Positions 18,055 through 25,859 of a DNA stretch of 64,000 bases are shown piece by piece. Both the position numbers and the translations under genes were made by a program. The notes beneath the pieces were generated by a model. It was not told the origin of the DNA, made no database searches, and saw only the letters and a list, made by a program, of their open reading frames with translations. Origin of the DNA: CAYWVO01 sp964461835 (GTDB taxonomy: Bacteria; Zixibacteria; MSB-5A5; WJJR01; JAJRUJ01); the NCBI GenBank assembly GCA_964461835.1, contig CAYWVO010000004.1, forward strand, positions 39,879 to 103,878, read 5' to 3'. How positions within the stretch are numbered: position 1 is the stretch's first letter; each line of letters opens with the position of its first letter.

Positions 18055-19182
18055 TTAGGTTAAGCTTATGGCAGGAAAATTTGCCATTTTGGACATTCGC
18101 CTTTTATCCTCGTGTGAATACACGATTACACAAAGGGCATCCTGAGGAATTAGTTTGAGATCAAGGTCGCCGGGATATCGCCATTCACGCTCCGGACGCC
18201 AGTCGCCGCCCCGCTCGCCAATATGCTGGAAGAAAGGTTGATCCTCTTGCGATAATTGTTCGTAATCCTGGTTCGTGCCGTAGATGACCGGCCGACACCC
18301 CAATGTTTCTGCAATATCACGCCGGATCGCAACACCATATGGCTCAAAATTCCAACGGACCTTTCTCGGGCGCCAACGCATAAGATCTACTGCTTCTGAC
18401 GGTCGCAACTCGGTAAATCCAACAACCCGATACTTGCCGCGAATGTGCCGGGAACTGCCGCGCAGTTTTTGTTCCTGGAGAATCCGGGACAATGCCGCCG
18501 ATGCCGACCGCGGATACTCATCGCGTGATTGGGCAACGGCCCGATAGAATTCCCCGGCACGTTCTCCCGGCCAGGGATCATGGGAGGCCCGTGTCCAATG
18601 GGTGAGAAAATCCCAGTCATGGTCCAACTCGCCCAAAGCGTGACGATCGAATGTATACGAGGGCCTGATGGCAACGGATTTCCCATACGGAATTTGGTAG
18701 TCCGGGATGACCTGATTTGGTTCTCTTTGCGCCAAAAGCTCCGCGAGAGTCCCCTTGGGCCGCACACTGATTGGGTAGAGGATATCCGCCTGTCGCACGA
18801 TGGCCTGATCGCGCTCCGACCACAGGGGTTTCCGGGAACGCTCATTTTCTCGCTCCCCGATAAAGGCGAACTCGGTGAGTGCAGCATCGAGCTGGAACTG
18901 ACCCACGACGTAGTTGATAAGGTGCTGTTTCTCGAGCTGTGGATCACAGCTGAACCCCGGGATATTCTGCCAGTACGGCGCCGGGATGACCAACTTTAGT
19001 TGACCGCCGCGGTGACCGGTTGCCCAGGTTACTAGATTCCAGGTATGCATCCCCGTGCTGCTGACAATCGTGTATCCATCCGATACCGCGCCTTCAACCG
19101 CCCGCAGGGTTGCCTGCACCCAGCCATCATTACCTACAGGCGTTTTGGATTGCCGGGAATTGAGAATGGCGACGTACGGCAT
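18055..19182 (-). CDS. Unassigned protein: SLOG/DprA-like N-terminal half, DUF2971/AbiGi-like C-terminal half
   Basis: 375 residues; I do not recognise the whole protein. Residues 1-170 read like a Rossmann-type SLOG (SMF/DprA-LOG) fold: a beta strand MPYVAILNSRQSK, then DGYTIVSSTGMHTWNL, LKLVIPAPYW, and further on RDQAIVRQADILYPISVRPKGTL, matching the pattern of a nucleotide-binding crevice followed by R-x-x-x-x-x-x-x-A-D. Residues 240-375 contain YRVVGFTELRPSEAVDLMRW, EPYGVAIRRDIAETLGCRPVIYG and PEREWRYPGDLDL, similar in layout to DUF2971 or AbiGi proteins of phage-defence loci. Both assignments are by eye. It lies 64 bases downstream of the P5C dehydrogenase on the same strand, with only a weak ribosome site. 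Confidence 0.6.
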   Translation of the reverse strand: MPYVAILNSRQSKTPVGNDGWVQATLRAVEGAVSDGYTIVSSTGMHTWNLVTWATGHRGGQLKLVIPAPYWQNIPGFSCDPQLEKQHLINYVVGQFQLDAALTEFAFIGERENERSRKPLWSERDQAIVRQADILYPISVRPKGTLAELLAQREPNQVIPDYQIPYGKSVAIRPSYTFDRHALGELDHDWDFLTHWTRASHDPWPGERAGEFYRAVAQSRDEYPRSASAALSRILQEQKLRGSSRHIRGKYRVVGFTELRPSEAVDLMRWRPRKVRWNFEPYGVAIRRDIAETLGCRPVIYGTNQDYEQLSQEDQPFFQHIGERGGDWRPEREWRYPGDLDLKLIPQDALCVIVYSHEDKRRMSKMANFPAISLT

Positions 19183-19246
19183 ACCTCACCACCGAAAATC
19201 CTTGTCCCAGGAATGAGCAAATTTGAATATCCCCCGGGGTGCGCGA

Positions 19247-20878
19247 TTAATCAGTCTGCATAAATGGGTAGCGATAGTCCCTCGGGGGTACGAACGTCTC
19301 TTTGATAGCCCGCTGCGAAACCCAGCGCAGCAGATTGAACATACTGCCGGCTTTGTCGTTGGTGCCGGAGGCCCGGCCACCGCCAAACGGTTGTTGCCCC
19401 ACGACCGCAGCGGTGGGTTTATCGTTGATGTAGAAGTTGCCGGCGGCATGGCGTAAGCGATCGGCGATTGTGACCACAGCCTGTCGGTCCTTACCGAAGA
19501 CGGCGCCGGTCAAGGCGTAGGGGGATGCAGTATCTACTTGTTCCAGCGTCTGATCCAGGTCATTATCCTTGTAGACGTACACGGTGAGCACCGGACCGAA
19601 GATTTCCTCGCACAGCAGCTTAAACTGTGGATTGGTGGTCTGGATAATCGTCGGCTCAATGAAATAGCCGGTGCTGTCATCGCAGCCGCCGCCGGTGAGA
19701 AATTCCGCTTCTGAGGAATTCCTGGCGTAGTCGATATACTCCTTGATACTATTAAAGGCGGCTTTGTCGATAACGGCGTTCATGAAGTTCGTGAAATCAC
19801 GCGGGTCACCGGCTTTTATCGTGGCCGCCTCGTCCAGCAGTTGCTCTTTGAACGCCGGCCAGATCGATTCCGGTACGAACATCCGGGAGGCCGCCGAGCA
19901 TTTCTGGCCTTGATATTCGAACGCACCCCGAATGGTTGCCGCCACGAGTTCCTCAACATTGGCGGTGGCGTGGGCGAAAATAAAATCCTTGCCGCCGGTT
20001 TCGCCGACGATGCGTGGATAGGCCTGGTATGCTTTAATGTTAGCCCCAATTGTCTTCCACATGTTTTGGAACGTGGAAGTCGAACCAGTGAAATGAACCC
20101 CGGCCAAATACGGGGAGGCTAACGCTGGATTGCCAATCTGTCCGCCCGGACCCGGTACCATATTGATGACTCCGGGAGGCAGACCCGCCGCCTCCAGGAT
20201 TTTCATGATGTAGTAGGCCGAATAGACCGCCGACGAGGCCGGTTTCCACACCACCGTACACCCCATCATTGCCGGAGCAGTCGGCAAATTACCGGCGATG
20301 GAGGTGAAGTTAAACGGCGTTACCGCAAAAATAAAACCTTCGAGTGGCCGATGCTCCACATAATTCCAGAAACCCGGCGTGGACAACGGCTGCTGTTCGT
20401 ACAACGTCTGCGCGTAGTACGGATTATACCGATAAAAATCAATCAGTTCGCACGCCGAATCGATCTCCGCCTGAAAGACGGTCTTACTCTGTCCGAGCAT
20501 GGTGGCCGCATTCAGGATATCCCGGTGGGGCCCGGCCAGTAACTCAGCGGCTTTGAGAAAAATCGAAAGCCGGGCATCCCACGGCATCTCCGACCACGAC
20601 GGATACGCCCCGCGTGCCGCTTCGATCGCCATTTCGACCTCCGCTTGCCCGCCCTTGTGATAGGTACCCAGCAAGTGCTGATGATCGTGCGGCATCCGGC
20701 AATCCCCCAGATCACCCGTGGTTACCTCATTACCGCCGATAAGCAGGGGGATTTCAATTTGCTCCGCAGCCATCGCGTCCAATTGCTTCTGTAACGAAAT
20801 GCGTTCCGGGGAACCGGGAGAGTAGCTCAAAACCGGTTCATTCCTGGGAATGGGGACTTTGAAGATACCATTATGCAT
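19247..20878 (-). CDS. pruA: L-glutamate gamma-semialdehyde (1-pyrroline-5-carboxylate) dehydrogenase
   Basis: Oxidises glutamate semialdehyde to glutamate with NAD, the second step of proline degradation. 543 residues, the long stand-alone form like human ALDH4A1 rather than the bifunctional PutA. Signature stretches: PFNFTSIAGNLPTAPAMMG, VVWKPASSAVYSAYYIMKILEAAGLPPGVINMVPG, the catalytic Glu in IVGETGGKDFIFAH and the catalytic Cys in YQGQKCSAASRMFVP; the C-terminus GGRASGTNDKAGSMFNLLRWVSQR is typical. GGAGG lies ten bases upstream of the ATG. No proline dehydrogenase gene is adjacent. Confidence 0.96.
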   Translation of the reverse strand: MHNGIFKVPIPRNEPVLSYSPGSPERISLQKQLDAMAAEQIEIPLLIGGNEVTTGDLGDCRMPHDHQHLLGTYHKGGQAEVEMAIEAARGAYPSWSEMPWDARLSIFLKAAELLAGPHRDILNAATMLGQSKTVFQAEIDSACELIDFYRYNPYYAQTLYEQQPLSTPGFWNYVEHRPLEGFIFAVTPFNFTSIAGNLPTAPAMMGCTVVWKPASSAVYSAYYIMKILEAAGLPPGVINMVPGPGGQIGNPALASPYLAGVHFTGSTSTFQNMWKTIGANIKAYQAYPRIVGETGGKDFIFAHATANVEELVAATIRGAFEYQGQKCSAASRMFVPESIWPAFKEQLLDEAATIKAGDPRDFTNFMNAVIDKAAFNSIKEYIDYARNSSEAEFLTGGGCDDSTGYFIEPTIIQTTNPQFKLLCEEIFGPVLTVYVYKDNDLDQTLEQVDTASPYALTGAVFGKDRQAVVTIADRLRHAAGNFYINDKPTAAVVGQQPFGGGRASGTNDKAGSMFNLLRWVSQRAIKETFVPPRDYRYPFMQTD

Positions 20879-21108
20879 TACTCGCCAACCTCCATATCAT
20901 CGTCAAACATCGTCAATCTCCCATAATGGCCAATCGGGCGGTGTATTTCAAATGAGTTTTCTGGCCAGACTACCGGTTTCTCGTATTTTTGTCTGAATTC
21001 AAGGCTACTTACCAGTATCCTACCTTTTCTGTCGAGTTTTCCTTGTTCCCTGTGGGGAAATAATCTACTCTTTTGACGGTACAACGCTAGCGTGGTGGTT
21101 GAAAAGGA

Positions 21109-22086
21109 ATGGCCAAAAAGAAAACCAGTCACATGTCGCTCCGAACCCGGTTGCTAGTACTAATCCCGCTCCCGGTAATCGCGGTCGCGATATTTTGGGC
21201 CGGTTCCCAGCCGCGCGAAGGCTTGTTCGAGTCGGAACCGGACGCCGCCTGGTCGGCGACCACCGGGCCGCTATCGTTACCCGCAGATTTGCCGTCCTCC
21301 GGCTTTGTCCTGGCCGACACGGTGCAGCACTTTGATGCGGACAACCTGTATCTGAAAATTAATGGTCACGACGTAACCTTTTTCCGCTTTGGTTTCGAAT
21401 TGCTGACCTTTGCCTCCTACGCAGGCGAAGCAGACGCCTTTATCGATGTGTACGCTTACCGGATGACCGGTCGGCCTAATGCACTCGGTGTTTACGCCTT
21501 CGAGCGGGCTGATGATCGCGAAAACCTGGGAATCGCCGACGCCGGCTACACGGCCGGCGGGGCAACATTTTTCTACCGTGGACCATACTACGTGCAGGTG
21601 ATCCCGGCCGGTAAGGAGAATAGCACAGCGCCAGCCATGGCCGAAATACTCGATTCTCTACGGGTGGTAATCCCAGCGCCGGTGGAGCCGCTTTCGGCGC
21701 TGAGTTGGTTCCCGGATGAACATCGGGTGTCCAACTCGGACGGCTATTTTCCTGATAATGCTTTTGGGACTGATTTCGTCAGTGATATTTACACGACTGA
21801 TTATGAACTTGATGGCAGCACAGCCACCGTGTTTTTGCACCGGTCCGATACCGCCCAAAATATGTATGAGCGCTATGGCGAGTTCCTCACTGAGAACGCC
21901 GAAAGCGAAGGAGTACAGCAGGTAGCAGGCCAGGAGCTTGTGACATTTTTGGATTATGGTGACCGAGTGTGGTTGTTCCAGTTCGACTCGTATTTCGGTG
22001 GATTGCTGGGTGACGTTGAAATCTCTGCCATGAAGACGCTGGCCGCAAACGTTGTCAACCATCTGCGGCGGAGTGCCCAGGATTAA
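21109..22086 (+). CDS. DUF6599-family protein, membrane-anchored or exported
   Basis: 325 residues. One hydrophobic N-terminal segment (LLVLIPLPVIAVAIFWAG) acts as signal or anchor. The body resembles the DUF6599 family: FDADNLYLKINGHDVTFFRFGF, FIDVYAYRMTGRPNALGVYAFERA, YRGPYYVQVIP, then a second similar half from about residue 205. The function of the family is unknown. It is the first gene of a four-gene unit: its TAA abuts the ATG of the DUF362 gene. AAGGA directly touches the ATG, which is too close for a normal ribosome site; ATG at 21133 is a possible alternative without a better site. Confidence 0.75.
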   Translation: MAKKKTSHMSLRTRLLVLIPLPVIAVAIFWAGSQPREGLFESEPDAAWSATTGPLSLPADLPSSGFVLADTVQHFDADNLYLKINGHDVTFFRFGFELLTFASYAGEADAFIDVYAYRMTGRPNALGVYAFERADDRENLGIADAGYTAGGATFFYRGPYYVQVIPAGKENSTAPAMAEILDSLRVVIPAPVEPLSALSWFPDEHRVSNSDGYFPDNAFGTDFVSDIYTTDYELDGSTATVFLHRSDTAQNMYERYGEFLTENAESEGVQQVAGQELVTFLDYGDRVWLFQFDSYFGGLLGDVEISAMKTLAANVVNHLRRSAQD

Positions 22087-23049
22087 ATGAGTATGGATCG
22101 ACGCGCGTTTCTTATCCAAACGGCAAAAGCATCGGCGGCGGCACTGGCGGTGAGTGCTGGGGGCATCTGGCTGGCCGGACGCCGTCCGGACGGGAAAGAG
22201 GCCCTCTTTAACATCCCCGATTTCTCAATACCATCACACAATCTCGCCCGAGATGTGGTGATGGTGCATGGTAAGGACGCAGAGCGAATGGTCCGGACTG
22301 CCCTGAAGGCTATGGGTGGTATTGAGCAATTCATCCAGGCGGGTGATCGTGTCCTGCTCAAGCCAAATGTGGGATTCGACCGGCCGCCCGAATTGGGTGC
22401 GACGACCTCGCCGGTAGTCGTGGCGGCGACCCTGCGAGCCTGCCTGGCCGCGGGCGCGAGCGAGGTATTCGTTAGCGATAACCCGATCAATTCACCCTCG
22501 GCCAGTTTCGCCCGGTCGGGTATTGCCGAGGCAACCGAACGTGCCGGCGGAAAAGTACTGATCCTTACCGATTCGGATTTTGACGGGGCACACATCGGCG
22601 GCACCGCGATTGATACCTGGTCGACTGCGATTGAACCATTGCGAAAAGTGAACAAGGTCATTGGGATTCCCACGCTGAAAGACCACAACCTTTCGGGGAT
22701 GTCCTTTGCCATGAAGAACTGGTATGGGTTATTGGGTGAAGGGCGCAACCGGTTCCATCAGGATATCCACAATGTCATCGCCGATTTGACCATGATGCTG
22801 ACTCCCACGCTGATCATTGGAGATGCCACCCGCATCCTGATGCGCAATGGTCCCACCGGGGGTTCTTCCGCGGATGTCACCCCGGGGAATACTCTGATTG
22901 TCTCTCCGGATGCCGTTGCGGTCGACGCGCTCGGCGCCGAGTTGTTGGGACGCTCGGCTGCGCATATGGACTATATTGGCATCGCCGCCACCCGAAATAT
23001 CGGCTCAGACCGGCCCCGCTCCTTGCGCTTCGAAGAGGTCGCGGTCTGA
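22087..23049 (+). CDS. DUF362 protein with twin-arginine signal
   Basis: 320 residues. The N-terminus MSMDRRAFLIQTAKASAAALAVSA is a Tat signal (RRAFL before a weakly hydrophobic stretch), so the folded protein is likely exported or membrane anchored. The DUF362 domain covers the rest: GDRVLLKPNVGFD, TTSPVVVAATLRACLAAGASEVFVSDN, IGIPTLKDHNLSGMSFAMKNWYGLLGE, and SPDAVAVDALGAELLG. DUF362 proteins often travel with ferredoxins and are thought to be redox related, but no reaction is established; there are no Fe-S Cys motifs in this copy. Second gene of the operon; its TGA overlaps the next ATG as TGATG. Confidence 0.82.
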   Translation: MSMDRRAFLIQTAKASAAALAVSAGGIWLAGRRPDGKEALFNIPDFSIPSHNLARDVVMVHGKDAERMVRTALKAMGGIEQFIQAGDRVLLKPNVGFDRPPELGATTSPVVVAATLRACLAAGASEVFVSDNPINSPSASFARSGIAEATERAGGKVLILTDSDFDGAHIGGTAIDTWSTAIEPLRKVNKVIGIPTLKDHNLSGMSFAMKNWYGLLGEGRNRFHQDIHNVIADLTMMLTPTLIIGDATRILMRNGPTGGSSADVTPGNTLIVSPDAVAVDALGAELLGRSAAHMDYIGIAATRNIGSDRPRSLRFEEVAV

Positions 23050-24560
23050 TGCGCACAATCCGGACAATCTACCAGCTGTTCTTTCTGGCACTCTTCGTTT
23101 TCTTACTGTTGTCCGCCACGTATGACCGGCTGGCAGGGTATCCGATAAAACTCTTCCTAGAAACTGATCCCCTGGTGGCGGGAGCGACCGCACTGGCCAC
23201 CGGGACACTCTATGCCGCTTTGTGGTTCGCTGTCCCGGTGTTAGTGGTGACGATCTTTCTGGGGCGGGCGTATTGCGGCTGGGTTTGTCCCTTAGGGACT
23301 TTGCAGGATCTGGTCGCCATGCTGCGCCCAATGCGACTCAAGCAACGGATCGAGCGCAATCGCTTTCACGGCTTTCAGAAATTGAAGTACGTCATTCTCA
23401 TCTGGTTTCTGGTGATGGCGGTTTTTGGGATGCTACAGATCGGCTTGCTGGACCCCATTGTCATGATGACCCGAGCCTTGACCACGTCCATTTTTCCCAG
23501 TGTCGACCGGGGCTCCGGCCTCTTGTACGTTACCGGGCGCGAATTTAACCTCGGTTGGATTGCGGGACTCCTGTTGTTGGGCGTGCTGTTCGCTGCGTAT
23601 TTCTGGCCGCGATTGTGGTGTAAAATGCTCTGCCCATTGGGTGCCTTCCTGGGGATCTTCTCCCGGTGGTCGATTTTTCATATTCATCGACACGAAACCG
23701 ACTGCGACGGGTGCCGGATTTGCACCGGGTATTGCCAGGCAGGCGCCGAACCGGATCAGGGACTGCGGAAATCCGAGTGTATGCTGTTATTCAACTGCCT
23801 GGAAAAGTGCCCCACCGACGCCATAACGTTCGGCCCGGTGCGCGGCGATACGGTGCCTCCGATCCCCGGGCCAAGTCTCACCCGCCGTCATATTATCGGT
23901 GCGCTGGCTGCCGGCATCGCCACACCGCTCATTTTTCGGCATGATGCCTCCGCGCCGGAAACGTCCAGGGCGCAGTTGATCCGTCCTCCCGGATCACAGC
24001 CAGAGCCGGAATTTCTGGAACGTTGTATCAAATGTGAAGAATGTCTGCATATCTGTCCGACCAATGTGATCCAACCCGCAATAACCGAGGCGGGAATCGA
24101 GGGTTTCTGGACCCCGGTCTTGAAAAACACCCTCGGGTATTGTGAGGTCAATTGCGTGTTATGCGGTGAGGCCTGTCCCACCGAGGCGATTCGTGCGATC
24201 AGCCTGGATGAAAAACTGGGCCGGGGAGAGTTTGCCGGAAATCCGCTGGTGCTCGGAACAGCATTTTTTGACCGCGGGCGGTGTCTGCCCTGGGCCATGG
24301 ATCGGCCCTGTGTGGTCTGCCAGGAGGTCTGCCCAACTTCGCCGAAGGCAATTAAAACTGAGGATGTGGATGTCGTACGCAACGGGAAAGTTATTCACCT
24401 CAAACGACCGTACGTTGAGCCAGACCTGTGTATCGGTTGTGGTATCTGCGAGCACGAGTGTCCCGTTGTTGACCGGCGCGCCGTCTATGTAACTTCTGTG
24501 GGCGAAAGCCGTTCAAGAAGGAATCAGATGATATTGAAGGATCTTCGAGCGGGAGATTGA
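23049..24560 (+). CDS. Membrane ferredoxin: NapH-like domain fused to NapG-like Fe-S domain
   Basis: 503 residues. The first 220 residues have about four membrane helices with the NapH/NosR-type motifs YCGWVCPLG and WCKMLCPLG. A polyferredoxin region follows: CDGCRICTGYC and a Cys-x6-Cys-x3-CP group. At about residue 277 an internal RR motif (SLTRRHIIGALAAGIA) precedes another hydrophobic stretch, just as in the Tat signal of NapG. After it come CIKCEECLHICP, CEVNCVLCGEACP, CLPWAMDRPCVVCQEVCP and CIGCGICEHECP, the NapG pattern of four clusters. Likely electron transfer from the quinol pool or cytoplasm to periplasmic partners. The ATG overlaps the DUF362 stop. Confidence 0.88.
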   Translation: MRTIRTIYQLFFLALFVFLLLSATYDRLAGYPIKLFLETDPLVAGATALATGTLYAALWFAVPVLVVTIFLGRAYCGWVCPLGTLQDLVAMLRPMRLKQRIERNRFHGFQKLKYVILIWFLVMAVFGMLQIGLLDPIVMMTRALTTSIFPSVDRGSGLLYVTGREFNLGWIAGLLLLGVLFAAYFWPRLWCKMLCPLGAFLGIFSRWSIFHIHRHETDCDGCRICTGYCQAGAEPDQGLRKSECMLLFNCLEKCPTDAITFGPVRGDTVPPIPGPSLTRRHIIGALAAGIATPLIFRHDASAPETSRAQLIRPPGSQPEPEFLERCIKCEECLHICPTNVIQPAITEAGIEGFWTPVLKNTLGYCEVNCVLCGEACPTEAIRAISLDEKLGRGEFAGNPLVLGTAFFDRGRCLPWAMDRPCVVCQEVCPTSPKAIKTEDVDVVRNGKVIHLKRPYVEPDLCIGCGICEHECPVVDRRAVYVTSVGESRSRRNQMILKDLRAGD

Positions 24561-24562
24561 TT

Positions 24563-25792
24563 ATGGATCGCCGAATTTTCATCCGCAACGTTGGTTGGGG
24601 AGTCGCTGCTGCCGCCACCGGGGGAATTGCCGGTTGTACTCAGCAATCGGAGGAGCAAGCACAGACACCGACCGAAAAAGAATCGCCGGGAATCGTACAG
24701 TATAATGAAATCGGCGGCACCGGTCTGAGGATGTCCGATATTTCCATGGGCTGCGGGAGTCTGGACAATGTGTATGTTGTGGAAAAAGCATTGGATATGG
24801 GCATCAATTACTTTGACACCGCGCCAGATTATGGCAATGGCAATTCCGAGTCGACGCTGGGCAAAGTGTTTGCCGAGTCATCCAAACGGCAGAAAGCAAT
24901 CGTGACGTCGAAATTTTGTGAGCGTGGCCCCTACGGGTTGCATCTGGATACGGGCTCTTCCGAGGAAAAGTATATTGCGGCGGTGGAAGGCAGCTTGAAA
25001 CGGCTGAATACCGACTACATTGATTTTGAGATGGTGCACGCCATTGGGGAACGGGAGAACGACGCGGCCCGTCTGCTTGATCCTCCAATGCTGGCCGCGG
25101 CAGAGAAATTAAAAGAGCAGGGGAAAATCCGTTTTCTCTCCGTCTCCTCACACGGACCGCATGGGATGGAGGTGCACCTGGAGAAAGCCATCGACTCCGG
25201 TCATTTCGATATGATCATGGGCGCGCTGAACTTTGCCAGTTTTCCCAGACTCAAAGAAATATTGGCCAAGGCTCAGGAAAAAGGCGTGGGAGTGGTGGTG
25301 ATGAAAACTCTGGCCGGCGCCAGGCAAGAAGATCTCTCCAGGTTCCAGACGGATGATACGACCCTGGCGGAAGCAGCATTCAAATGGGTGTTCACCCAAC
25401 CGGGAGTAAACGGGTTGATTATCACGATGAAACACACCATGGATGTCGAACGCTATGTCGTTGCCTCGGGTAAGCGGTTTACCGATGAGGATCAGGCGCT
25501 TCTGGATCAGTATCTACAATCAATCGGGCGAACATATTGCCGCACCGGCTGTGGGGAATGTTTGGCTTCCTGTCCGTATGATGTAGCGATTCCGGAAATT
25601 TTGCGGTATGACATGTATTTCACGGCCTATCGGGAAGAAAACATGGCGCTACGGAGTTTCAATCGCCTGCCTACCATGCACCAGCCAATTTCGTGTGCAT
25701 CATGTATAGGCTCCTGCACTACGGGATGTCCATACGGTTTGCCGGTCCGCGATCGATTGCTGGAAGCATCACATCGGCTCCAATTGGCCTGA
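24563..25792 (+). CDS. Aldo/keto reductase, Tat lipoprotein with C-terminal Fe-S clusters
   Basis: 409 residues. The N-terminus MDRRIFIRNVGWGVAAAATGGIAGC combines a twin-arginine motif with a lipobox (GIAGC), so it is probably folded in the cytoplasm and anchored to the outer face of the inner membrane. Aldo/keto-reductase barrel: MGCGSLDNVYVVEKALDMGINYFDTAPDYGNGNSE (Asp and Tyr of the active site), KAIVTSKF, DYIDFEMVHAIG, FKWVFTQPGVNGLI. The C-terminus adds CRTGCGECLASCPYDV, a 4Fe-4S pattern, and CASCIGSCTTGCPYGL. The substrate is unknown. Fourth gene of the operon; ATG at 24563 with GGGAG seven bases upstream is preferred to the TTG at 24557. Confidence 0.86.
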   Translation: MDRRIFIRNVGWGVAAAATGGIAGCTQQSEEQAQTPTEKESPGIVQYNEIGGTGLRMSDISMGCGSLDNVYVVEKALDMGINYFDTAPDYGNGNSESTLGKVFAESSKRQKAIVTSKFCERGPYGLHLDTGSSEEKYIAAVEGSLKRLNTDYIDFEMVHAIGERENDAARLLDPPMLAAAEKLKEQGKIRFLSVSSHGPHGMEVHLEKAIDSGHFDMIMGALNFASFPRLKEILAKAQEKGVGVVVMKTLAGARQEDLSRFQTDDTTLAEAAFKWVFTQPGVNGLIITMKHTMDVERYVVASGKRFTDEDQALLDQYLQSIGRTYCRTGCGECLASCPYDVAIPEILRYDMYFTAYREENMALRSFNRLPTMHQPISCASCIGSCTTGCPYGLPVRDRLLEASHRLQLA

Positions 25793-25810
25793 TTGCCAGG
25801 CAAATACAAC

Positions 25811-25859
25811 AATGGCGAGGACTTGGCCCCGCCATTTCGCCGTATCGTCTGTTTTTTTT
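25811..25859 (+). terminator. Possible terminator of the DUF6599-DUF362-ferredoxin-AKR operon
   Basis: Inverted repeat AATGGCG (25811-25817) / CGCCATT (25830-25836) with two further G-C pairs inside, then eight T residues at 25852-25859. The T run starts 15 bases after the stem, farther than usual, so the assignment is tentative. It separates two convergent units. Confidence 0.4.

Noticed and set aside
20878..21132. 84-codon minus-strand frame whose stop overlaps the pruA ATG
   Set aside because: No family likeness, unusual composition; the overlap TAATG is likely chance in the leader.
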